DNA of 64,000 nucleotides from Eulemur rufifrons (taxonomy: Eukaryota > Chordata > Mammalia > Primates > Lemuridae). Below the pieces are notes generated by a model. The model had not been told where the DNA came from and made no database searches. It saw only the letters and a program-made list of their open reading frames with translations. Each line of letters begins with the position of its first letter. Position 1 is the stretch's first letter. Position numbers and translations under genes: made by a program. The DNA lies in NCBI RefSeq assembly GCF_041146395.1, contig NC_091000.1:17867501-17931500 (forward strand), written 5' to 3'. Positions 47,940 to 60,454 of the stretch are shown here, one piece after another.

Positions 47940-48540
47940 TTAATGTGGACAATATACAAATAACCAAAGAAATTATAAAGAATGAAACTAAACAACTAAA
48001 TAAAATAAAATGTCATAGAGCTTGAACAGGTAATTTCCCAAACAAATAAATACAACTAGTCACTGAAATTTTGAAAATGTTCCAATTTAATTAAAAAAAA
48101 AAGAAATGAAACTAAGCAATGGAATACCATATTTCACCCATCATGTTGGAAAAATATAATAGGTAGTTATGACAAAAACATAGTGAAATTGGCAAACAAT
48201 GTAGTTCTGTATTTATAGACATGAAAAACTATTAAATGGAATAAAAACAGATTATAGAACAGTCTGTAAAACAGGATTCCTTTATCATAAAGTTTCCATG
48301 AGGCTTTTTGTCTACCCATGTATCTATAACACAGATAAATATGCATAGATCCGACACAGAGAGAAGTCTAGTAGATGTTTTCTCAAATTTAAACTGTTTA
48401 ATTTTTGGTGATAGGGTTTTCAGGTTTTTTTTTTACTTTTTTAACTGTATATATTGTATAAGTTTTTACATATAACACTAATTTTGGGAAATTATGATTT
48501 TAAACTATAAAACAAAAGTAAATATACATAAAATATATTA
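47940..48540 (+). repeat. Old L1M 3' end
   Basis: 'gaataccatatttcaccca' (about 48122) resembles the 'gagataccatttcaca' part of late L1 ORF2. 'taatttttggtgataggg', 'tactttttttaactgtat'-like sequence and 'acatataacactaattttg' resemble an L1M 3' UTR. Strongly decayed; limits approximate. Confidence 0.45.
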
Positions 48541-48559
48541 AGAAAAATACATGGGTGAA

Positions 48560-49840
48560 GGGTGGAGAGCATGTGCTTATTTCAAGGAGAAACTCTGGTG
48601 CTCTTCACTTTGTGACCCAAGCAGGTCAATCTCTAAATGACATTAGTGTTAAAGAATATGCTCCTTTTCCCCTAAGTGCGCTCTTACATTTGCTATTTTC
48701 TATGAGATATCAGTATTTTCTTTAGTGATGTCCTGTCTCCAGGAAGAATTTTCAAACCACTCTTTACTGAGAGATGGAAACGTGGTAAGCTTGAGTCAGC
48801 AGAAATTACTGTAAAATACTTATAAAAGTTTCACTCCTACTTTAAATAAATAAAATTTTACATATATTGAGATTACATACAGTTTTATTAGAAAAGAAAA
48901 TCCAGAAAAGATAAGGCATTCTTCTGGATAATTTGTTGAAAATAAAGGTAACTGTCATATCTGACCATGAATTTTAAGTTCAATTTAATTTTGGTAGAAA
49001 GAGTCCCTTGTCTGTAGATAATTTTTCCAAGAGAGTATTAAAAGTACCCAAACTGACTTCATAGAATTACTTCTACACTGCCCTAATCTACACAAGTCAG
49101 TTTTTGGTGTGCCAGGTCGACCTCGCAACGAGACTCAAATACACTTTTTATGCCTATCCTTTCTTAGTCAGTATAGTTTATAGTTTATCTGCCCAAACGC
49201 TTAAGCCACTGGCAACTCTTCCTACTGGTAAACTCCTGGTTAAGCCTCCTGGCTGCATTGTTTCATTCCCATGTGCTGTGAGGACTCTCTCAGTGCCTAT
49301 GTTTTCTTCGGTCTTAGCACATGAAGCCTGCAGGTGCTAGTCTTTTGCATGTTTTTTGTTTATTTGTTTCATCCTCTGTGGGGAACTGGCTAGAAAGAGC
49401 CAACTAGTTAAAGAACTCCGTTGGGAAATATCTGGGGCCAGCAGCTGCGGAATGGCAATCCAAGGTAATGTGCGCTGTCAGGGAGGTCCTAAAGGGTGTG
49501 GTGAGTGGCCTCTTTCCCAGATGGTCTGCATGTTATGAAGAGACCATAACTACGTGACGACTGTGCTCTGAAGATGGGACATTTGGCCTTTGGGTAAACA
49601 TCATTGCCCAAGCCTTGAGCAGACTAAACTACTTTTATTGCACAGAATGTTTTCCTATCTGTAGTTAGGCAAGAACAAAGGAGGCTTGATCATACTTTTC
49701 TGAGTAGAACTCACTTCAACATTACTGTCAGAAGAAACTGTTTGTAAACTCTGTAATTTCAAATATTGTTTTTACTTGAGTAGGTGAGATCGGGGAGGTG
49801 GGAATAAAGATGGGAAGGAATGGGAAGAGAAAAAGTATGC
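48560..49840. other. No gene seen
   Basis: No recognised repeat. A patch at 49110-49350 has some CpGs ('aggtcgacctcgcaacgag') and could be an old LTR, but I cannot assign it. Confidence 0.4.
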
Positions 49841-49856
49841 TATAGAAAACAAAATT

Positions 49857-50160
49857 GGCTGGCAGGATGGCTCACACCTGTAATCCTAGCACTTTGGAAG
49901 GCTGAGGCTGGAGAATCGTTTGAGGCCAGGAGTTTGAGACAAGCCTGAGCAACATAGGGAGACCCTCTCTCTAAAAAAATAGAAAAATTAGCCAGGCATG
50001 GTGGCGTGTACCTATAGTCCCAGCTACTCAGGAGGCTGAGGCAGGAGGATCACTTGAGCCCAGGAGTTTGAGGTTGCAGTAAGCTTGATCACGCCACTCC
50101 TGTCATGCCCAAGCAAGTAAGAGAAACAGAGTCTCCAAAAAAAAAAATAATAATAATAAT
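49857..50160 (+). mobile_element. AluJ-type SINE
   Basis: 'ggctggcaggatggctcac' through 'ccagctactcaggaggctg' to an A-rich tail that has become (AAT)n. The linker is short ('ctctctctaaaaaaatagaa'), so this is an old AluJ-like copy and not a lemur-specific one. Probable duplication 'agaaaacaa' at 49844-49852 and 50172-50180. Confidence 0.92.
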
Positions 50161-50406
50161 GATAAAGTAAAAGAAAACAAGGTTAAGAATTAGGTACTTG
50201 GGTATTGTTATAATATCATAGAACTTCATATATTGAATGTCAGACATGTTACTTTTTTCCTGTCCCCTAATCAGTTCCAAGGCAGGGTGCTAAGGCATTG
50301 TTTCAGACTTCCGTAATCCTGTGCTCTTGCTCACCTGGTCTTTCCCAGATTACTGATCAGGTTTTCCTATCACTAGTGGCCTAAAGATGTCTCTGAGACT
50401 GGTATG

Positions 50407-50443
50407 AAATCTATCATCTGTATCTTTATCAGATGATAGATTT
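50407..50443. other. 14-bp perfect inverted repeat (hairpin)
   Basis: The arm 'aaatctatcatctg' (50407-50420) is matched perfectly by 'cagatgatagattt' (50430-50443) with a 9-base loop. Lies in otherwise unassigned DNA, with no known repeat behind it that I can name. Confidence 0.7.
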
Positions 50444-50559
50444 AGGCAATCCCCATAAAGCTATAGATTATAAAACTCCTCATCAAATTTATATAAATCT
50501 TATACTTAAGTTCCAGGATATATGATACATTGTATAGATTTTATTACCCAGTCCCTAAA

Positions 50560-50640
50560 CTGCTTTATTCATTCAATAAATATTTTTTGTATACCTACCA
50601 AGTGTCAGATGCTGTGTGGGGATATAATTATGATCTTAAT
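50560..50640 (-). repeat. L2 3' end fragment
   Basis: 'tttattcattcaataaata', 'gtatacctaccaagtgtca' and 'gatgctgtgtggggatata' follow the reverse L2 3' end. Confidence 0.6.
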
Positions 50641-50664
50641 AGCATTATTCCTTAAATGTGTTCT

Positions 50665-51990
50665 CTTTTTAACTCCTCACAAGATCTTTCCCTTTTCAAA
50701 TTCCTGTGCATTCTGACAAGGTTATGTGTATTTTATAGTATTTCAGATAATTTTTATACAGGATATAACTTATTTGTCCCACAACTAGTTTTTAATATCA
50801 CCATAATGCTTAACATCTTATTAGGTACATAGGGGGTATTTTAAAAAATCCTATTAAGTAGAGAAAAGTTCTGAAGTACTTTCACTGAAAATAGGTTTGT
50901 ATGAAAAGTTCAAGCAAGAAAAAGAAAACAATTGCTACATCATATAAATATATGCATAATGCTGAATCAAAATCTATTTTAGCAATATTCTGGTTATTGT
51001 CTTAAAACTGAGCACATTATAAATATTTGTCAGTGAAAGTCATACATAGAGAACCAGTAAAAATTACCAGAGCATCTTTTTTTGTTTACTTCTCGTTAAT
51101 AGAGATTGGACCAGGGTTTTTTGGGGGAAGAGTTATATTGCCTATTATAAGATTATGTCTGTGTTCTTATGGTATCAAACATTTGAATTAAGAAGTGGGA
51201 AACTGCACAAGTCTCTTGACTAAACATTTAGTCATGCACTAGACTTTTTTTTCTCCTTTATATGATGGGCCTCAGGTTGGAGCTAACCTAAAAATACCAT
51301 ATGACTGGTAGGAATAGGAGGGGCTTTTCATGAAAATACACTGTTATAGTGGTCACTCTTGAACTCTCATGAAAAGAGGAAAGAAGAGTTGTTTTTTTTT
51401 TTTTCAGTTAGAAAAAATAATGCATGAGTATATAATCTAGTTTCTTCATATATAGCCCTTCAGGTAATAAAAGAAAACTACGTTTCACTCAAGTCACTTT
51501 AATAAGACTTCTGAACTATATATTTTGTTTCTAAACATTCTGTTCTTTTGGAAAACATGCTTTAAGATTTCTGTGCAATGGAAATTTCATTGTGATAGTA
51601 CACTTGCCAAATTTCTGGAAAGTAACATATACATAAAACTCTTTATTACTGCCAAATTCTTCTACTGAACTAGGAAAAAATAAAGTATTGCAAATAAAAT
51701 GTCTGCTAGATTATAACAAATATGGTCTACACTTGCAAGACTACACTGACTTCCACCAGGCAGTAAATATTAGGCACTTTAACTTAATATTAGCTGGTAT
51801 TTTGACTTTTAAGACAATTTTAGAGCCTCAAATGGAAAATTTTTTTTAAAACTGTACTTTCCAGGATATGATAAGATTTTCATTTGAAATCTGTGGGTGT
51901 TACATGAACTATTTTTTTCCTTTAACAAAATCCTTTTTTACGTGGTCTATTGACAGGATTCAAAGTGATCGATTTTTCTTTGTTCTTTTA
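50665..51990. other. No gene seen
   Basis: AT-rich DNA with a T run at 51391-51404. No repeat I can name. Confidence 0.45.
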
Positions 51991-51997
51991 TAACTAG

Positions 51998-52069
51998 ATC
52001 TTTTGGTGGAAAACTTTGGCAATGAAGTTACCAAAAAGTTTAAAAAAAGAAAGTAAAAAGAAAGAGAAG
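51998..52069 (+). other. Candidate 72-nt cassette exon (unconfirmed)
   Basis: The left side has a pyrimidine-rich acceptor ('tttttctttgttcttttat' then 'aactag') with a branch-point-like 'ctattgac' upstream near 51946. The right side has a consensus donor 'aag|gtaagg' at 52070. The length is exactly 24 codons and only one of three phases is free of stops. That phase reads a short start with 'IFWWKT' and then a lysine-rich tail ('KKESKKKEK') with a Met at residue 9. An in-frame TAG immediately precedes it, so it would need splicing. I do not recognise the protein. It may be a chance combination: A-rich sequence readily gives Lys codons. Confidence 0.25.
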
Positions 52070-52074
52070 GTAAG

Positions 52075-53110
52075 GGCCTGTTTAATTTTCAAATTTAATA
52101 GTAGTCCATGGATAATTGAGGGTTGGCAGATATAATGTTTCCAGTCAAGCCCTGCCATCTAAAGAGAAGTATTTCATATCTGCACCATGTACAAATAACA
52201 GGCAAACACTGTCCAGAGATGCGCATGGAATTTATCTCTTTCCAGGATTTAAAAAGTACATAAATCTACAGTGTTTTGAATGGTTATGTTTATATTCAAT
52301 TTTCTCTTCCCTTTTCTTTCTGGAGGAAAGTCAGTCAACCCTATCTTCATCCTTTGCTTCCACTCCTGGACAGAATATGAGTCAAAGCAGAAATGTTCAA
52401 TTAAGTAATTATCTGTGATCTCAGAATATATTCATTGTAAGGTCCAAACGAGAAAGCATAAAAAATCAGAACAAAGAAAAAGTTAAAAGCAGAATATAGA
52501 AACACATTATGGTGGATAATAAATATCCCTGTACTCACTGGAAAGGCTTTAAATTACAATGAATGCTTCTACCTAATAACTGTTAACCATTATACTTAAC
52601 CAAGTAAATTTTACTCTCGGAACACTTTTTTTTACAAATAATATTATGTATCTAGCTTCACATAGACTGAGTCTGCATTGTCCTCACATTGAATTTAAAC
52701 AAAATAGGCATAGCAATTGTACCTAACTTTAAGGTTATTTAAAGGAAAACAATCAATTCTGTAAATTGCTTTGCATAGTTGCTACCTACAATAAAGAGCT
52801 CAAAATATTAGTTTAAAATATCTTATAAAACCACTTGTATTATTTCATGTTTGTACAATAAAATTAGACTTTCAAATAGGCCAAAGGTTGCCTACCATGT
52901 TCAGATTATGTGTATTCTATATAACAATTTTCTTCTTTTTGGTTGTTATATGTTGCATTTTTAATATCACTGGATAAAAAAGAGAAAACTATTTTTAATA
53001 AAAAGTGTATACTTAAAATCATGCAAGAAATTAATCAGAATGTTATACTATGATCTTATTGCAACAATAATTAAATTGAGAGATATACCTATTTGCAATG
53101 TTGTGATACA
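52075..53110. other. No gene seen
   Basis: AT-rich DNA without a recognised gene or repeat. Confidence 0.45.
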
Positions 53111-53119
53111 AATAATGTG

Positions 53120-53772
53120 TAATACATATTTAGTTAGGTTTAAGTCTATTATCCACCGTGAATTAATTTTTGTGAGTGGTAAGAGGTACAGATCCTGTTT
53201 AAGTCTTCTGCATGTGGCTATCCAATTTTCCCAGCACCATTTATTGAATAGGGGTTCTTTACCCCAGTGTATGCTTTTGTCTGCTTTGTCAAATATCAGA
53301 TGGCAATATGAAGAAGGTTTTAATATTTGGGGTCTCTGTTCTGATCCACAGATCTATGTCTCTGTTTTTATGCCAGTACCAAATGTGATATATGTATACC
53401 ATAGAGTACTACTCAGCCATCAAAAATGGTGATCTAGTATCTTTTGTAACAACCTGGATGGAACTAGAGATAATTCTTCTAAGTGAAGTATCACAAGAAG
53501 GAAAAACAAACACTATATGTACTCAATACTAAATTGGAACTAATCGATCAGCACTTATATGCACATATGGAAGTAAAACTCAATGGAAATCATGTAGGTG
53601 GGAGGGGAGTGGAGGGGAGGGGTAAATTCACACCTAATGGGTACAATGCCCTTCACACTAACTGTGTGAAGGGCACACTTATAACTTTGACTCAAACTGT
53701 ACAAAAGCAAAATATGTAACCAAAATGAATGCACCCCTGTAATATTCTGAAATAAATAAATAAAAATTTTAA
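53120..53772 (+). mobile_element. 5'-inverted (twin-primed) L1
   Basis: The 5' part (about 53120-53382) is ORF2 in reverse: 'tggctatccaattttcccag', 'caccatttattgaatagggg', 'cctttgtctgctttgtcaa'-like sequence and 'tatgccagtacc'. The 3' part (from about 53383) is ORF2 end plus 3' UTR in forward direction: 'tatgtataccatagagtact', 'actcagccatcaaaaatgg', 'gtaacaacctggatggaact', then an A-rich end with 'aaataaataaataaaa'. Both parts come from the same L1 mRNA region, the inverted one from further upstream. This is the classic signature of twin priming. The copy is younger than the ORF2 fossils elsewhere, and its 3' UTR has a lemur-type texture ('cacacctaatgggtacaat'). Confidence 0.85.
53647..53675. 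other. Perfect 12-bp hairpin in the L1 3' UTR
   Basis: 'tgcccttcacac' is matched by 'gtgtgaagggca' around a 5-base loop. It lies between the ORF2 stop region and the poly(A) end of the inverted L1. Confidence 0.85.
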
Positions 53773-54489
53773 AAAGAAAAATCTAAAAATTAAGGATATT
53801 GTAATCTTTAAAAAATATATCTAAAAATTTCTCCTGACAGTTACTGTTTTTTTCCTACTTACTATTATATATACTACTTTTTGTTTTTCTCTTTAGGATC
53901 TTTGAAAAATGTCTTATCTGTACATAGTCTTATAGTATTTATTTTAAAAGACTAACTCTGATGGTCTCATTTTAAAGATGAATTTATATGATATTTTTAA
54001 TTATCTAAATAGTAATTAAGTTACTCGTTGATCAGCTAACACTTTCACTTATTTAACAGGTATAGAAAAATAATTGATTGACTTTGCTGTATTATTTTAA
54101 TTTTGTGCTTATATTCTCCTATGTTTTACTAGGCAAAGCATGTAGTTAAGAGGGCTTTTAGGGCCATTTACATTATTTTTTATTTGCAGTTTTTATTTTG
54201 TTTATATATTTTTTAACATTTTGGTTTTGTTTTAGAGTTGTCTTGCAGAAAGAAAGATTTTACATATTATGTTATCATTGTCCAGATTAAGCTATTCTGA
54301 AGGTAATAATGCTTTATATTGAATAATACTGTCAGACATGTTCTTATTCTATTGTGAAGCATCCTATGGCATAAGCAGGGGTACATTTTCATGGAAAACA
54401 ATGGTACAGTCCAGACTTGGGTTAAGTGACTTACAGAGTTGTAAGGATGCTTATTCTACTGTATTTATAGATCACAATCATTATAGTGT

Positions 54490-55020
54490 ATTAGTTCCTG
54501 ACAATTGCTATGACAAATTACCACAAACTGTGCAGCTTAAACCAACACAAATTTAATCTCTTACAGTTCAGGACATCAGAAGTACTAAATGGGTTTCCCT
54601 GGGCTGAAATTAAGGTGTTGGCAGCACCATTATCCCTCTGGAAGCTCTGATAGAGAATTTGTTTCCTTGCCTTTTCTAGAAGCTACAGGCCTTCTGCATT
54701 CCTTGGATGGTGGCCTCTTCTTGGATCTGTGAATCCAGTGGCATAGGTTCTTCACTTTCTGAATCTGCTTCCCTAGGCTTCCATCCTACAGCTTCTTCTG
54801 TCTATAGTCAAGTCTCCCTCAATCTTTCTCTTATAAGGATACTTGCGATGTCATTTAGGGCCCACCCAGATAATCCAGGATAATCTTCTCATTTCAAGAT
54901 CCTTCATTTAATCACACCTGCAAAGTGTCTTTAGCCAGATAAGGTCACACTCACAGTTTCCACAGATTAGGATCTGGCTTACTTTTGGGGGCCATTATGA
55001 AGCCTGCAATGTATGATAAT
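54490..55020 (-). mobile_element. MaLR/MLT1-like LTR, full length
   Basis: 'gtgtattagttcctgacaat', 'caaattaccacaaactgtg', 'aggtgttggcagcaccatt', 'tttccttgccttttctaga', 'ttataaggatacttgcgatg', 'gcccacccagataatccag' and 'gatcctggttac'-like ends in order. Reverse of an MLT1-class LTR of about 530 bp. Solo. Confidence 0.75.
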
Positions 55021-55024
55021 ACCA

Positions 55025-57780
55025 CAACAAGAGTAATAATTCTTTCCCCTGGGTATTTCAGAGATGAGGCTTGTTTCATTCTATAATGTTTTTGTATGAT
55101 TACACTACCTAGCTTCATTTCATACCATATATTTTTGGTGATGCAGCCCTTTCTGTGTTGCTCTTCTCACTTCTATATCTTCCCACCAGAGACATGGACA
55201 ATATGACAGGTTTGTTTTTCTCAGCCAAGAAGATGAGGTAGAAAGATGGCTGCTCTAGTAACTGAAGTATCTGTCCTGGAATGGGGTCAAAGAGGACACT
55301 CTTCTCCCTTGTCCCAGGCAGATATGTTCTCCTCTCCTTTGTGGTTTTAGCCGAGAGAACAGAGTCTTCGGTAAGTCATGCAGAATCAATATTTATGATG
55401 GAAAGCCTGGAGGGAGGACGCTCTGATCATCCTACTATAAGTGCCAATATTTGTGATCTTTGAAAAATCTAAAGCACTTTGTTCAGGAGGCATACTTTTA
55501 ACCCTGGTGGCCTAAACCACAAATTCCAACTACTTAATTACATTCTGCCTAGAGTGTCCTTCCAAGTATTCCAGAACTCAGTGGTGGTTTTCATTTCCTA
55601 TCTTAAGCTGCTCTGTAGTTGTGCTATTGTTATTATTTAACATTCCTGAGAGGAGACAGATGCGCTGTTTGAAACAGGAAGATATATTTCCTATTGAATG
55701 AGCTAATACTCTAAAATCTGGTTGCCATATTCTGTCTCTAAAGTTGAATAAAAGAAATGCATTAAAGGAAACATAATAAAAGGAAACAGTGAAAGAAAAT
55801 ACAAGACAAGGCATCTGTCCTGGTTAAAACCCAAACCAGCTAATGCGGAGAATAGACCACTTGTGTGACTTTGGGTCTGGCTAATGTTCTCATCTGAGAA
55901 AAAACAATGAGACACTTGTGCTGGTGTCGCAAATAGACAGGGTTATTATTTTTCCAATAAAATGACTTAAATTTATTTGAAGGGAAGATTACAGGAGGAT
56001 GGGAAATTTTCTTACAGCAATAGCATTCCATTTAAAGTAACTCTGTTGTATATTACAGCTCTTCCTTCTTCCCATCCTCATTTCTTTCAGCTCCTTTCAC
56101 ACAGCATTCACATTATTTTTATTAACAACATTGTAATCCACTCATTGTTAGAATCATATAACTATTACAAAATAAAAAAAAACAGAATCAGAAAATATTG
56201 ACAGCAGAAAAGCAGTCTAGCAATGAATTATTATTCCAAGCCTCTAGCCTTTCTCTTCTGTTTGAGTGGAAGGGCTCTCTCTTGTTTTAAGACAAATCTT
56301 TTTAACTTTGCCTCGATATGCTACCCTCCCCCTTGTGCAATTCAACCTACCAATTGGCTTTCTCTGGTATGACTTTGGCTCCTCCTATTTACATACTTTT
56401 TACTCCTGGTATATAAACCAATTCTAAGTCTCTTTCATGTAGAATCATAGCAATATTTGTAAAATAGATGAATGTTCTCTTTTGCATATCCTGAGTACGA
56501 CTTTATTCCCATTCTGCCAGAGTCATCTGTTTGACTTTGGGAAGATTGGAATTGTTGACTCTGGACTGCATTGACATGGAGGCAGTCACTGTGCCGCTTT
56601 TGACTCCAGAACAAAATATCTGAGTCTACAGCATGACCAAAGTTTTGAAAGCCAGGCTTGGTTGGGAGAAAAAAAAATTCTAAAACTCTTTAGCTCCCAC
56701 TGATGTATTAAGTATTTGGCTTAACACCCTGGGGCATAGATAATTTTCTATTTACCATGGATTAAAAAAAAGTCAGAATATGTCACAAAAAAGTCTGTCA
56801 TAAGGAGAGGCAGCAAAGCTTTCCCGGTCTTATTGCCAGGCCAGGGGTAGGTGAAGTTTGTGATGAGACCTGTGCTTCCTGATTGTCCCTTGGTAGGCCA
56901 TAGTTCCAAGTGTGACACATGTTATTAAGCAGCAGAAATGTCAAAAGCAGAGCAAGGTTGGTATCATTTCCTGTTTGGAATCTTGGGAGGAGGCACATAT
57001 GCAAATCCCTCTGGAAATCAGCATGGGAGAGAGCATGAGGTCTGAGGGACACTTTTGCCCAACTCCCTGATGGATATGTTTTCTCCCAGCCCAGATGCCA
57101 TCTTGGGAAGAAAGAAGGGAATTAGAAGAACAGTTTTGATGGGAAATTAAACTTTCCATTGTTTCTTTATCCACAAGACTGTTTATATAAAAAGAAAGTG
57201 GTTAGACCAACCTGGCAAATTTAAATTAAGCTTTTGCCTCCACTAACCAGTGGGGTGAGATGGGGGATACTTATCAGATATTTTTGAATGACAAATATCT
57301 GTGAAATACCCTTCTTGTATTTGGAGAGTTTGCCACATTTCAAGTACAGCCTTTAAAGAAGCCAGAATTGATTCTGTCAGCCTTCCTTGTTACTGATGTC
57401 CAGGGTTTTATCAGATGTGCTCAGATAAGATTTTGATTCCAAAGTGAGCAAAGTGCCACAAACTCAGCAGCAGTAGCATCTGGTCCTCTGGAGACAGCTG
57501 TGATAGAGCTTCTAACAACAGGCCCTGCTCTCATTGACATGAGCTGTGGGTCTCCAACATCAGTGCAGGTTGCAGTATCATTATGGATGCTTGAGTAGTA
57601 ATGACAGAGTGTTGACACTAAAGCAACCCCATTTTGTTGCTATTTATTGTTTCTTAATGTGTGGCTTCCAAGCTTGACTCTGTGACCCTCTCAGAGATTT
57701 TAGGAGCTATCTAGCATGTTTTCTTAAATTTCTTTTCTGTTTAAATTGATCATCGGTCACTAGGAACCATAACTAATAAG
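55025..57780. other. No gene seen
   Basis: About 2.7 kb with ORFs on both strands up to 84 codons, none with a domain. No repeat I can name. Confidence 0.45.
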
Positions 57781-57784
57781 AGTC

Positions 57785-58015
57785 AAGTGTATTCAGTGTT
57801 TACTGTGTACTACCTGCTGGTTTAAGAACTTTGCATGTGTTATTTACCTCATGTAATTATCCTAAACAGTATTAATAAAATAAATCCTATTACTATCTAC
57901 ATTTTACAGGTAAGGAAACGAGGTATAGGGAGAGTCAGTAAGGTGCTCAAGGTTAGTTAACCAGTAAATGGTAGAGCTGGGATTCAAACCCGGGCAGTTC
58001 AGTCCCATGGCCCAT
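57785..58015 (-). repeat. MIR SINE, near full length
   Basis: 'tcagtgtttactgtgtacta', 'aactttgcatgtgttattta', 'ctacattttacaggtaagga', 'gtgctcaaggttagttaacc' and 'agagctgggattcaaacccg' follow the whole MIR in reverse. One of the better preserved MIRs in the window. Confidence 0.85.
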
Positions 58016-58034
58016 ATATAGATCACTAAGCTTC

Positions 58035-58500
58035 AGCCTATACTTTTTTTTTTTTTTTCCTATTTATATAGTGCATGAGTAAATCACTAACCCTGTGCAA
58101 ACCTTGAGAAAAACTTCCACCCACTTCATTTCTGCACATAAATGCTGCCATTTCTTCTCATTACTAGATGTGTTGCAAGCATGGCCACCTTTGCTTACCC
58201 CCTCACTGTCTACACTCCGCTTCTCAGTCCACTGATCCACCCACAGCACCTTTCCTAGTGCTGAAACCGCTCCGTGCCAAGGTCACCACAGGTGTTATCA
58301 AGAGACTCTCTGTAGGTATTTATTCTTACTCAATCTCTCTACAGCATGTGGTATGTGATTCCTTACTTCTATCCCGAGTCTCTTTAAACCATTCAAGTTC
58401 TATGAGATTTTTTTTGCCTGCTTTTTACCCTAGAACTCTGGGTAATGTTTCTCAGGGCTGTGATGGGCTCTATTTCCCCTGACACACTTTAAATACCTCT
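58035..58500. other. No gene seen
   Basis: A T run (58046-58058) and unassigned sequence; the 104-codon ORF at 58168-58482 has no domain I recognise. Confidence 0.4.
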
Positions 58501-58516
58501 TTAAATTCTCAGTCTT

Positions 58517-59170
<654 letters not shown>

Positions 59171-59174
59171 ATGT

Positions 59175-59760
59175 AATCCTAGATACACTACCTCCTTCAT
59201 ATCACACATCTGTCCCATCCTTACCATCTCTACTGGCCCTGTTTTTATCCTTTTGTTTTGCTTACTGCAATAGCTTTCTAAATTCATCTGCATGGGGTTT
59301 CTTCTCTGCATTTCCCACCTCCTGCAGAGTAAGCTTCCAAAGGCATAGAGGAAATTGTTGTACTCCTCACCATATTTTAGTCGTGCACAACTACTTTCAA
59401 GATGCAATCCGAACTTCTCAGCCAGACCTATTTGATCTGTCCTGTGCTTATCTAGATACTTTATTATCATACAACTCTCTGTCTGCATACTACATTTCAT
59501 CTAACTGATTTATTTGCAGTTCCCCTAATATACATGCTCTGTCATGTGTCTGTTTACATTTACTATTAAATTCATCTAACACCGTTGGCTTACTCTCACT
59601 CATCCATCAAAACTCGTCTCAGATTTTACACCCTCCTGTGTGTTTCTGTGCATTCTTCTTTACAATAACAGCGTTAACTCTGATACTGTCTCACTCACTA
59701 GACTGTGGACTTTCATAAGGCTTTCCCTATATAGTTTATCTCAGGTTATTCAGGCCTTCC
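59175..59760 (+). repeat. Old interspersed repeat, family uncertain
   Basis: 'cttactgcaatagctttct', 'aatccgaacttctcagcca', 'tttgatctgtcctgtgctta', 'atacatgctctgtcatgtg', 'atcaaaactcgtctcagatt' and 'cactagactgtggactttc' are typical words of an ancient mammalian repeat, in collinear order over nearly 600 bp. Same family as at 40845 and, reversed, near the window start. I am not sure of its name. Confidence 0.5.
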
Positions 59761-59824
59761 ATGATGACTGGATCATTGTAGAAACTAAATATTATTTTGT
59801 CAAATGAAATGGTGTCAGAGTTAT

Positions 59825-59915
59825 ACATATTTATTTGAAGGTTGAAGAACTAAGGCTCAGAGAGCCTAAGCAATTTGTCCCATGCTATACTGCTAGTGAC
59901 TGACAGAAGTGTAAC
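59825..59915 (-). repeat. MIR SINE fragment
   Basis: 'gaactaaggctcagagagcc', 'taagcaatttgtcccatgct' and 'tactgctagtgactgacag' follow part of the reverse MIR. Confidence 0.65.
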
Positions 59916-59929
59916 TGTTCACTGTTCTT

Positions 59930-60010
59930 TAATTTACATCCTCAGGACTTAATAAAGAGCCTGAAATGTAGAAGAGACTCAATACATATTTGTTGGATGA
60001 AGAAATGAAA
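59930..60010 (+). repeat. L2 3' end fragment
   Basis: 'ataaagagcctgaaatgta' and 'actcaatacatatttgttgg' followed by 'atgaagaaatga' match the forward L2 end. Confidence 0.55.
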
Positions 60011-60014
60011 AAAG

Positions 60015-60450
60015 AAATGAGAAAAATCTCATTCCCTTTAAAAGATGTTAAAAAGAACCAAATTTCAAAATGGTGAAGAGGAGGAAAGCTAAACTCTATC
60101 GTTTTTACAGTGAAAATGCTCTTATTAAATGACATTATTTGAAACAAATATTTTCAGTATGATTTCCTGATTTTAAAGGGAGGTAAATTATATCTGTGCC
60201 TTTCATTCTCTAAATGCCATGTGGTTAGTTATATTGATTTTAAGTAATTAATTTATTTATATTGGTTTAACTTGTTTTACTTTAAATTGAAATTTTTATT
60301 ATATCAAATTAAAATTAAGATATTAACAACTTTCATATGAAAAAGCAAGTAAACATCTCCCAAATTTATAGTAATATTTTGAATGCTTAAAATATTTCTT
60401 TAATATTTTTAAATTAGAAATATCTCTTTAAATTAGTAACGCAACAGAAA
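60015..60450. other. No gene seen
   Basis: Very AT-rich sequence with no recognised feature. Confidence 0.45.
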
Positions 60451-60454
60451 TTAC

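Noticed and set aside
53040..53432. 130-codon plus-strand ORF
   Set aside because: It runs through the inverted L1 segment and across the junction, so it is an antisense L1 read-out.
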